Origin: Bacteroidota bacterium
GTDB taxonomy: Bacteria > Bacteroidota > Bacteroidia > Chitinophagales > UBA2359
Assembly (NCBI GenBank): GCA_020629895.1
Contig: JAHDCM010000133.1
Span: forward strand, 1 to 5,547
DNA: 5,547 nt
Reading direction: 5' to 3'
In this document: piece after piece, positions 1 to 5,547 of the stretch
Numbering within the stretch: position 1 is the first letter of the stretch
Layout of the letters: every line of letters begins with the position of its first letter
Notes under the pieces: model-generated
Databases searched by the model: none
The model's input: the letters and a program-made list of their open reading frames with translations, nothing else
Told to the model about the DNA's origin: nothing
Position numbers and translations under genes: made by a program

Positions 1-26
1 GAGGCTGTTATTTGTCGGGTAAACCA

Positions 27-42
27 CCAGCGATGACGCTGG
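27..42. repeat. Short perfect hairpin at the left edge
   Basis: Arms CCAGCG (27-32) and CGCTGG (37-42) pair perfectly around the loop ATGA. The surrounding 1-62 reads like part of an intergenic repeat, and similar GTTGCCGCCAGCG...CGCTGG strings are recalled (not searched) from intergenic DNA of other Bacteroidota. A 20-codon open stretch at 3-62 ending in TAA at 63-65 overlaps it, but it is too short to call as the tail of a gene. Whether the repeat continues to the left cannot be seen. Confidence 0.4.
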
Positions 43-82
43 CGGCAACTCCGTCGGACGTTTAATCGTGAATCGTTCGATT

Positions 83-104
83 GGGCGACCACAAGGGATC
101 GCCC
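83..104. repeat. GC-rich REP-like hairpin (GGGCGACC...TCGCCC)
   Basis: GGGCGA (83-88) pairs with TCGCCC (99-104). The stem continues as CC (89-90) with GG (96-97) after one bulged A (98), leaving the loop ACAAG. The pattern GGGCGACC-ACAAG-GGATCGCCCCTACG resembles small interspersed hairpins that I recall as common between genes in Bacteroidota and Cyanobacteria. It directly precedes the RNA-like element at 111, so the two may form one unit. No adjacent T-tract is present, so it is not a standard terminator. Confidence 0.45.
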
Positions 105-110
105 CTACGC

Positions 111-247
111 GTGAGGGATAGTAGTGGTAGCTTGCCGAAGTAGAAAAGTCGTGAGGCTTGGACTAGCAGGGCTGACGGAGGAAGACACTGCTAGGACTTT
201 AGCCGAACCCTTTTTCTACGAGGCAACTACAAACGGATAGCCCGACC
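111..247 (+). ncRNA. Candidate structured intergenic RNA element, Bacteroidota type
   Basis: The element is bounded by GTGAGGGATAG (111-121) and GGATAGCCCGACC (235-247), a motif pair I recall from intergenic DNA of many Bacteroidota; Rfam Flavo-1 is one candidate family, unverified. The flanks can close through GGG (115-117) with CCC (241-243). Inside lie nested pairings: GTAG 127-130 with CTAC 227-230; TTGCC 132-136 with GGCAA 222-226; GTAGAAAA 140-147 with TTTTCTAC 212-219; GGCT 155-158 with AGCC 201-204; CTAGCAG 163-169 with CTGCTAG 188-194, leaving an 18-nt apical loop. That is one long, bulged stem. AGTC 147-150 with GACT 195-198 is an alternative pairing that would cross the GGCT/AGCC helix. 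The plus strand is chosen only because the recalled motif reads that way. It lies about 120 nt beyond the TPR gene's stop codon, antisense to any read-through transcript. Function is unknown. Confidence 0.45.
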
Positions 248-265
248 TGAAATAGGGATTGAGGG

Positions 266-319
266 ACTGAAGGATTCGGTACAGACGCAAAATCTTGCGT
301 CTGTACCGAATCCTTCAGT
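266..319. repeat. Long perfect hairpin, 25-bp stem with 4-nt loop
   Basis: Arms 266-290 and 295-319 are exact reverse complements around the loop AATC. GGG (263-265) can extend the stem with CCC (321-323) past one unpaired T (320). The apex reads AGACGCAA-AATC-TTGCGTCT, resembling AGACGCAAAATTTTGCGTCT hairpins that I recall as interspersed repeats in Bacteroidota and Cyanobacteria. It begins about 50 nt past the stop codon of the minus-strand TPR gene, where a terminator or 3'-end-protecting structure would sit. Neither strand has a T-tract after the stem, so it is called a repeat hairpin rather than an intrinsic terminator. Confidence 0.75.
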
Positions 320-368
320 TCCCGAAACCTTATGGAAGGACACGCCCAACAAGAATTATAAATGATTT

Positions 369-2246
369 TTAAGTACCATCTCCACGAAGGCGACGGAAGC
401 GTTTTCTTGCCTCTACAATATACAAACTTCCAGGAAAATCAATTAACATACTTTTATATAACTCCATTGCTTTGGCTTTGTCGTCGAGTTGCTGCTCGTA
501 GATTTCTGCTGCTAGGAATGTTGCGTCGTCAGCAAGTATGTCTTCTTTGAAATTGGCTTGAATGTCTTCTAGTAGTGCGATGGCTTGTTGGTAGTCGCGT
601 ACTTTGGTAAAATGTTCGGCTTTGGTGAATAAGATGTCGTCGTGTAGGGAGTGATCTTGGAAAAAGCGGTTGAGGGAATCGAAGACCATAAATGCTTGGT
701 CGGCTTTGTTTTGACGGAGGTATAATTCTCCTCTAGCAAACATTTTCATGGGAGTCATGGTGGTATCTAAGCCCATGTTGTCGGTAATAAAAACGGAAAG
801 TTCGAGGGCATCATTGGCGATGAGTTCGGAGGTAGAAGATTTGAGTACATCGAGTTGTGCTTGCGCCCACACAAAATCACCATTGTAATAGGATAGTTGT
901 GCATTTCTAAATCGGGCATCTTCTCCGAGGATGTCATCTTTGAAAGCTTTGTCTACTTGTGAGTAGAGTAGGGTGGCTTCCCAAACTTCGTTTTTCATGA
1001 GGTAGAAGTCGCCGAGGTCGAGTTTGGATTTTGCGCGAATACTTTCGCTAACTTGCTTCATGCTGACTACTTCTTGCATAAGGTTGATTGCTTTTCCAAG
1101 ATCGTGTATGTAGTAAGCATAGAAGCGACTGAGGTCGCGCATGGTGGTAACGGTTTCTGGTTTTTTTCCATTTTTTTCGAGAAACTCTTCGTATTGATCG
1201 CGTAGTTTGGTGAGGTCTTCGAAGGTATATTCACCCATTTCGGTGATTTTAATTTTTCGATATTCGAGGAGTTGTACTTTGGCTTTGGTGATTAGTGATG
1301 GATTCTTTTCTTTCTTTTCAACGACATATTCTAGTGCTTCGATAGCGGTGTCGTATTTTTTTTCTAGGGATGCTAATTTGGCTAATTCAAGTAGTCGGTA
1401 GCCTGGTTCCTTGAATCGTTTGTCGAGTGCTTTTGCTTGTAGAAATGCCTCTTCAAAGTCTTTGAGTTGAATGAACGACCAGGTTAATAAGTCGTAATAC
1501 ACTTGTTTGTCGGGATTTTCTTGGATACGTTCATATAGTTGTGTTTGCAATTCCTCCATATTTTCCTCTTCATCTACTACTTTGACAAATGCATTTTTGA
1601 CTGTTTGTACATATCCGGGTACTTTGGCAGCATGGTTAAGGTAGTATTTGATCATATTGGGTACATCTCCTTTTCGTTTATAGATGTAGGCCAATTGTTG
1701 CGAGAAGTTATTTTTTCCTTTCGATTCGTCGATTCCTTTTTCGTATGCTTGGATAGCGTAGTCGAGTTCTTCGGCGGAGGTAAACGCGTGGGCAATGGCA
1801 GATACATTGGATGTTTTGACCATCGACAGGGCTTTATCAAATTGTTGTTTTGCCTGTTCGTCTTTGTCTTGTGCTTTGTATAACATGCCCAAGTCGATGA
1901 CTAAACGAGCGTCATTGGCTTTTTTTGCCATTCGTTGTTTGAGTAATTGCTCGGCTTCGATAAAGCGGTCTAATTGTAGGAGGCATTTATAGTAATTGCC
2001 ATAGATGTGATTATTGGAACCATCACTATCCATGATTTTTTTGTAGAGGGAGGCTGCTTTTTCATATTCTCCTCGTGCATAGAATTGGTGAGCTAGTTTG
2101 GTATCACTGAGTTTTTTCTGTGCTTCTGAAGAGAGTTTTCCAGATCTATTTGTTGGAGTGATAACTGTTTTGGTAGGCTTTGGCTGTGCCATTAGCAAGG
2201 AGCCTAAGAGAAAACAGCAAGCGAAGGTCAAAACTAATTGTTTCAT
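369..2246 (-). CDS. Secreted tetratricopeptide (TPR) repeat protein
   Basis: This is a complete 625-residue protein starting at ATG (2244-2246) and ending at TAA. Residues 1-20 are a Sec signal peptide: MKQ, a hydrophobic run, then LLMA before Q21. No lipobox cysteine is placed for lipidation, so export to the periplasm or outside is expected. The rest is almost entirely helical TPR-like repeats. The clearest are at about 50-140 (FYARGEYEKAASLYKKI, then LGMLYKAQDKDEQAKQQFDKAL), 158-205, 407-470 (LGDFYLMKNEVWEATLLYSQ, then NAQLSYYNGDFVWAQAQLD) and 500-610 (HFTKVRDYQQAIALLEDI, then AEIYEQQLDDKAKAMELYKS). The charged tail ARKRFRRLRGD follows DFPGSLYIVE; I recall similar endings in Bacteroidota TPR proteins. 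No enzymatic motif is seen. The ATG lies 22 nt after the stop of the WD40 gene, so the two are probably cotranscribed. TPR proteins act as interaction scaffolds; the partner is unknown, with the WD40 protein the natural candidate. Confidence 0.9.
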   Translation of the reverse strand: MKQLVLTFACCFLLGSLLMAQPKPTKTVITPTNRSGKLSSEAQKKLSDTKLAHQFYARGEYEKAASLYKKIMDSDGSNNHIYGNYYKCLLQLDRFIEAEQLLKQRMAKKANDARLVIDLGMLYKAQDKDEQAKQQFDKALSMVKTSNVSAIAHAFTSAEELDYAIQAYEKGIDESKGKNNFSQQLAYIYKRKGDVPNMIKYYLNHAAKVPGYVQTVKNAFVKVVDEEENMEELQTQLYERIQENPDKQVYYDLLTWSFIQLKDFEEAFLQAKALDKRFKEPGYRLLELAKLASLEKKYDTAIEALEYVVEKKEKNPSLITKAKVQLLEYRKIKITEMGEYTFEDLTKLRDQYEEFLEKNGKKPETVTTMRDLSRFYAYYIHDLGKAINLMQEVVSMKQVSESIRAKSKLDLGDFYLMKNEVWEATLLYSQVDKAFKDDILGEDARFRNAQLSYYNGDFVWAQAQLDVLKSSTSELIANDALELSVFITDNMGLDTTMTPMKMFARGELYLRQNKADQAFMVFDSLNRFFQDHSLHDDILFTKAEHFTKVRDYQQAIALLEDIQANFKEDILADDATFLAAEIYEQQLDDKAKAMELYKSMLIDFPGSLYIVEARKRFRRLRGDGT

Positions 2247-2268
2247 AAGATATATATTGGAGTGATGA

Positions 2269-3804
2269 TTACTGCTTTTTGAAGTTGATGGCGTCTGAGG
2301 TACCCATATCTGAGCTAAGTGCTACCCGTTTTCTGAGGATGCCGTCATCTACGGTGAGTGCGGCTGTATTGGGTGAACGTGTCCCTTCGTTATGGGCGTG
2401 CAGAATGAGGTAATTATCAGCTTCGGGATTTATTTTTACTTTAATTTTTTTCTTTTTGGCTGTAAGGGCGTGTTCTTTTAATAGCCATTGGCCATTGAAG
2501 TAAAGTGAGATGGTGTCGCCATCTACAATTTCGGAATCCCATACAACAAAGGTCAGTTCATCTGTTTTTACCAATACGCGTTTGCCTGTGCGAACTGCTC
2601 TATTGCCAAGTGAGTCGGGTATATTTTCGTCGAAGGTTAAGCGAAAGTCTTCGAGTGGTATTTCGGTTTTTGCCATTTTGGGTTTTTGAGGACTTTCGGG
2701 CTTAGTGACTTTTGGACTTGGAGGATTGCTTGCTTTAGGTACTGGTGGATTAGTAGGTTGTGTATTGGTTGCTATGGGTGTTGTTGGTTTAGACGGTGGG
2801 GTAGGGGGAGTAGGTAACTCTTCTACTTGGTAAATTTTCTTGTATTTCCACATTTTTGTAAACTGTCCATCTCCCGCTGATAAAATAAACTGCCCATCGT
2901 GGCTAAAATGTACTGTTCGAACTGAACCATAATGTCCCATTAATTCGCTAATGACGTTCTTTTTTTCGAGGTCATATACTTTTGCCCCATCTCCAGAGTC
3001 GCCAATTACCAAGCATTTTCCATCTTTTGAGAAATCGAATTCGGTTTGTTTGAGGGAGGTAAGGATATTGGAATGTACTAAGGCACCTGTTTGAATATCG
3101 TATAAATTGAGTAGCCCGTTTTCGCATAAACAAGCCATTTGGGTTTCGTTGGGGTTAAATTGTACGTCTACGACTCTTTTGGAACAAGCGTTGACTCGTT
3201 GTACAACTTCATTTTTTTGTAGGTCAACGAGTGCGACTTCTTTGAGAGAGGCGGCTAACATTTTGGAACGGTTACTATTGATAGCAATATCGTCAACAAC
3301 TTTTCCAACACGTGTCACTAGTTTTGCTCTTTGAGGAGTAGTGCGGTAACTCATAAAATAAAGTTTCCCATCACCTCCACCAAAATAGAACCCGTCTCCT
3401 TTTTGGTCGAAAAAGACAAATTTTTTGAGGCTATGCTTGAGTTCAGGGTTGGATTTGGCGAGGTCAAATAGTACCTGTCCTGTTTTTAAATTCCACAATT
3501 TTACATTTCCATTTTCGCCGACTGAAGCTAGTTTTTCTTGGGAAGGATGGAAATTTATATCTCGAATAGCTCCTTTATGAGCTTGTATAATTTTGTGAAT
3601 ACGGGTATTCGCTGTTTTTCGAATGACAATGCGCCCTTTTCCATTGCCAATAGCAAAAAACTCGGATTGTGGACTAAAACGGACAATGGATATTTCTCCT
3701 GAACCACTACTGACACTGAATACTTTGTAATCGTCAAAAATTTGGGCCTGTAACTCCCCTGTTATGCCACAAAGGCATAATACACATAATAAAAGTTGTT
3801 TCAT
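2269..3804 (-). CDS. Secreted WD40 beta-propeller protein with Pro-rich linker and C-terminal DGD/PNT domain
   Basis: The protein has 511 residues from ATG (3802-3804). An in-frame TTG at 3814-3816 would add MFDF, but the ATG puts MKQ directly ahead of the hydrophobic signal core, as in the downstream TPR gene, so ATG is preferred. The signal peptide covers about 1-20, with cleavage near LQA. Residues about 28-326 split into seven WD40-like repeats of around 40 residues, enough for one closed propeller; the second (AHKGAIRDINFHPSQEKLAS...VKLWNLKTG) and seventh (GHYGSVRTVHFSHDGQFILS...KMWKY) are closest to consensus. A Pro/Lys/Thr-rich linker follows at about 331-382. The last ~115 residues form a predicted beta domain with VDGDTISLYFNGQWLL, NYLILHAHNEGTRSPNTAAL and a closing DDG...VALSSD; I recall this domain from secreted Bacteroidota proteins. 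No catalytic residues are evident. It is the first gene of the probable two-gene unit. An interaction or scaffold role outside the cytoplasm is inferred. Confidence 0.9.
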   Translation of the reverse strand: MKQLLLCVLCLCGITGELQAQIFDDYKVFSVSSGSGEISIVRFSPQSEFFAIGNGKGRIVIRKTANTRIHKIIQAHKGAIRDINFHPSQEKLASVGENGNVKLWNLKTGQVLFDLAKSNPELKHSLKKFVFFDQKGDGFYFGGGDGKLYFMSYRTTPQRAKLVTRVGKVVDDIAINSNRSKMLAASLKEVALVDLQKNEVVQRVNACSKRVVDVQFNPNETQMACLCENGLLNLYDIQTGALVHSNILTSLKQTEFDFSKDGKCLVIGDSGDGAKVYDLEKKNVISELMGHYGSVRTVHFSHDGQFILSAGDGQFTKMWKYKKIYQVEELPTPPTPPSKPTTPIATNTQPTNPPVPKASNPPSPKVTKPESPQKPKMAKTEIPLEDFRLTFDENIPDSLGNRAVRTGKRVLVKTDELTFVVWDSEIVDGDTISLYFNGQWLLKEHALTAKKKKIKVKINPEADNYLILHAHNEGTRSPNTAALTVDDGILRKRVALSSDMGTSDAINFKKQ

Positions 3805-3844
3805 AAAATCGAACAATTAATATAAAAGACATTTGGGAACTAGG

Positions 3845-3852
3845 CAAAGATA
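3845..3852 (-). promoter_or_regulatory. Candidate Bacteroidota -7 promoter box for the WD40-TPR pair
   Basis: On the minus strand this reads TATCTTTG, an exact match to the Bacteroidota -7 consensus TAnnTTTG. It ends 40 nt ahead of the ATG at 3804, which would give a leader of roughly 30-35 nt. No good TTTG -33 element stands at the usual ~19-nt spacing; only a weak GTTTA lies near. The leader has no recognisable Shine-Dalgarno sequence, as is usual in this phylum. Confidence 0.45.
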
Positions 3853-3901
3853 ACTAACAAACGAGTAAACTACTTTGTTTTGTATTTATTGGGCGGCTTA
3901 C

Positions 3902-4060
3902 TGCTTCAAGGCATAAATACTTGATAGCCCAAGTCTTTGTCTTTTGTAATGATACTGCGTTATTTTTTAAGTCCGTAGCTTTGGCTATGCACTAAAAAAA
4001 TGCCTTGCCTAATCACAAAATACAGGCGACTTAACTAGCAATTACTTATGCCTTGAAGCA
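3902..4060. mobile_element. 159-bp imperfect palindrome, candidate MITE or REP-like element
   Basis: The ends TGCTTCAAGGCATAA (3902-3916) and TTATGCCTTGAAGCA (4046-4060) are perfect 15-bp inverted repeats. Complementarity continues inward, with mismatches, to an apex of TAGC (3976-3979), TTTG and GCTA (3984-3987); about 14 of the innermost 17 positions of each arm match, and AAGTC and the stretch around TTTTGT are also shared. Both arms centre on about 3981, so the whole unit is one long foldback. TTAC lies directly outside both ends (3898-3901 and 4061-4064), consistent with a 4-bp target duplication. There is no coding capacity, so it would depend on a transposase elsewhere. It sits upstream of both divergent genes and could alternatively act as a regulatory structure. 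Without a second genomic copy, mobility is inferred. Confidence 0.5.
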
Positions 4061-4552
4061 TTACTTTGTTTAGTTTTTGGGACAAAAAAGGGGTAAAATG
4101 TTTAACAAGGTTATGTCTCTTTATTTGAGTTTATATCACATATAACGTGCCTTCTTCAGTTGCAAAAATACATTAAAACCTTATAATGACATATTCCTGA
4201 CACTTTTTTATAACGATTTAGCTGTTGCTGGACACGTTTAGTATAGGCAAGCTTGTTATGTAAATGAAACATTTATTATGCATTTTCGTAATTCGGCACT
4301 AATTTCGCTATATATTTTTGATGAAAGACAAAATAGGATTAATTTCTGATAGATATTCAACAACTTACTAATGGTTTTGTTTCTTAATCTGAAAGAATGC
4401 ATAAATTGAAACTCGGTTTGGCACAGATATGGTAAACAAGAGACTGTCATTCACCCTTCTTACTGGCCCCAGCAAACACATAGCAATATCCTATTGTCAT
4501 ATATGGTCGTATTTCTTGATCATATTGTCTCCTAGAATATAAAACTTATCTC
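4061..4552. other. AT-rich intergenic stretch upstream of the peroxidase gene, no gene seen
   Basis: These 492 nt lie between the palindromic element and the peroxidase start. The only sizeable open frame is a 64-codon minus-strand one (4256-4450) with no recognisable domain and unconvincing composition, so it is not called. Small symmetric sites occur: CAAGCTTG (4248-4255), AAATG-AAA-CATTT (4262-4274) and CAATA-TCC-TATTG (4484-4496). None matches an operator I know. TATTTTTG (4313-4320) fits TAnnTTTG on the plus strand but lies about 230 nt ahead of the ATG and lacks a clear -33 partner. The promoter of the peroxidase gene therefore remains unassigned. Confidence 0.5.
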
Positions 4553-5547
4553 ATGTTTAGTAGTAATCGTCTACTAGTATTATTTTTATTAGTTGCTTTT
4601 TGGGGTACTTCTTGCCAAACAGAGAGTGATTGGGAATTAGACCAATTAGACTCGCGTTTGGAGGAAGCATTAGAAACAGCATCTAATGGTAAAGGATTGG
4701 ATTATTATAGACTACCCAATAGCGATGATTATCAATCCATTCCTCAAGATCCTAATAATCCAATTTCGAAAGAAAAGGTAAAGTTAGGACGTTTGTTATT
4801 CCACGAAACAGGCATTGCCCTTGATCCTAAGAATCCAAATGGAGAGGGTACCTATTCTTGTGCAAGTTGTCACCATGCACAAGGAGGGTTTCAAGCATGT
4901 CTGCCGCAAGGAATTGGTGATGGTGGTATAGGTTTTGGTATGACTGGCGAATTGCGCGCAAAGGATAATGCGTATGCAGCTGCTGATGTAGATGTGCAGC
5001 CTATTCGTACCCCATCTGCATTGAATATTGCTTACCAAGAAAATGTACTTTGGAATGGGCAGTTTGGAGCAACAGGATTGAATCGTAGTACTGAAGGTGA
5101 ATGGACGAGTGGAACGCCCAAAGAGACGAATCACTTAGGATTTGAGGGAACCGAAATTCAAGCGATTGCAGGTTTGACTGTACACCGTTTGGTCATAGAT
5201 TCGGGTTTTATTCCCAATAGTGGGCATTATGTAGCCCTTTTTGATCGTGCTTTTGATTACCTTGCTCCAGAAGAACGTATTTCTCGAACCAATGCAGGTT
5301 TGGCGATTGCAGCTTATGAACGTACTTTATTGGCGAATGAAGCTCCTTTTCAACAATGGTTGAAGGGGGAGAATGGGGCGATGACTGAAAGTGAGAAATT
5401 GGGTGCTTTATTGTTTTTTACTAAAGGAAAATGTAGCACTTGCCATAATGGCCCTGCCCTCAATTCAATGGGCTTCCATGCACTTGGCATGAACGATTTG
5501 CATGATGGTAGTTATGGAGAGATTGTGCGAGCTGATCCAGAAGATGG
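4553..5547 (+). CDS. Di-heme cytochrome c peroxidase, CcpA/MauG family lipoprotein (3' end outside window)
   Basis: An open frame runs from ATG 4553 to the window edge without a stop (331 full codons). It has a hydrophobic signal ending in GTSC, with Cys21 a plausible lipidation site, so envelope anchoring is expected. Two CXXCH heme c sites are present: CASCH at 103-107, followed by the family-typical aromatic in HAQGGF, and CSTCH at 294-298 in KGKCSTCHNGPALNSMGFHALG. Between them are the usual MauG/CcpA landmarks: IRTPSALNIAY (151-161), LWNGQFG (166-172), YVALFDRAF and AIAAYERTLLANEAPFQQWL. The family reduces hydrogen peroxide to water using electrons from small redox proteins; some relatives, MauG itself included, oxidise other substrates. 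The expected C-terminal part, including any distal Met ligand of the second heme, is beyond the window. No Shine-Dalgarno is seen. A longer-than-usual insert (DPKNPNGEGTY) precedes the first heme. The gene is divergent from the WD40-TPR pair. Confidence 0.93.
   Translation, partial: MFSSNRLLVLFLLVAFWGTSCQTESDWELDQLDSRLEEALETASNGKGLDYYRLPNSDDYQSIPQDPNNPISKEKVKLGRLLFHETGIALDPKNPNGEGTYSCASCHHAQGGFQACLPQGIGDGGIGFGMTGELRAKDNAYAAADVDVQPIRTPSALNIAYQENVLWNGQFGATGLNRSTEGEWTSGTPKETNHLGFEGTEIQAIAGLTVHRLVIDSGFIPNSGHYVALFDRAFDYLAPEERISRTNAGLAIAAYERTLLANEAPFQQWLKGENGAMTESEKLGALLFFTKGKCSTCHNGPALNSMGFHALGMNDLHDGSYGEIVRADPED

Noticed and set aside
3..65. Open 20-codon stretch ending in TAA, possible tail of a gene entering from the left
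   Set aside because: It is very short, contains the 27-42 hairpin and repeat-like sequence, and shows no recognisable protein motif.
266..319. Rho-independent terminator for the TPR gene
   Set aside because: The stem is strong but no run of T follows it on either strand.
362..550. 62-codon plus-strand open frame
   Set aside because: It lies almost wholly antisense to the 3' end of the TPR gene, whose protein is clearly real.
1539..1883. 114-codon plus-strand open frame
   Set aside because: It is the antisense shadow of the TPR coding region, with low-complexity Phe/Val/Cys-rich translation and no domain.
3805..3816. TTG start adding MFDF to the WD40 protein
   Set aside because: The ATG at 3804 gives a standard signal peptide beginning MKQ, matching its neighbour, and ATG is the more usual start.
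4256..4450. 64-codon minus-strand open frame between the divergent genes
   Set aside because: It has no recognisable motif, signal or good start context and lies in AT-rich intergenic DNA; probably chance.
4516..4545. TTG (4516-4518), 19 nt, then TATAAAAC (4538-4545) as a promoter for the peroxidase
   Set aside because: The spacing fits, but the -7 half matches TAnnTTTG only in TA and would leave a leader of about one base.
4796..5134. 112-codon minus-strand open frame
   Set aside because: It is antisense to the peroxidase gene, across the region encoding the first heme-binding site.

Overview
The window looks like chromosomal DNA from a member of the Bacteroidota, possibly the Saprospiria/Cytophagia side, though the genus cannot be fixed. 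Several things suggest this. Coding regions are AT-rich, and no Shine-Dalgarno sequences are seen ahead of the genes. A TAnnTTTG-type -7 box lies ahead of the minus-strand genes. A secreted WD40 protein carries a C-terminal DGD...PNT domain of a kind I recall from Bacteroidota, and the left-end intergenic DNA carries a GTGAGGGATAG...GGATAGCCCGACC element recalled from the same phylum.

Layout. Positions 1-330 hold no convincing gene. They are a run of hairpin-forming intergenic elements, GC-richer than the rest of the window: two short hairpins (27-42, 83-104), a structured RNA-like element of about 137 nt (111-247), and a hairpin with two perfect 25-nt arms around a 4-nt loop (266-319). Next come two minus-strand genes only 22 nt apart, probably one transcription unit: a secreted seven-repeat WD40 propeller protein (3804 down to 2269) followed by a secreted tetratricopeptide (TPR) protein (2246 down to 369). 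Positions 3805-4552 are an AT-rich divergent intergenic region. It contains the candidate promoter of the WD40-TPR pair and a 159-bp imperfect palindrome (3902-4060) with 15-bp perfect terminal inverted repeats, flanked by TTAC on both sides, which looks like a MITE-type or REP-like element. From 4553 to the right edge runs the 5' part of a plus-strand di-heme cytochrome c peroxidase (CcpA/MauG family) lipoprotein, cut off by the window.

How the genes may work together. The WD40 and TPR proteins both have Sec signal peptides and are built from protein-protein interaction repeats, so together they could act as a scaffold outside the cytoplasm; no catalytic domain is visible in either. The peroxidase is transcribed divergently and would reduce hydrogen peroxide at the cell envelope; nothing in the sequence ties it functionally to the pair. 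No CRISPR array, tRNA, rRNA, transposase or defence system was found. The most notable unexplained material is the non-coding structure at the left end and the palindromic element between the divergent genes.
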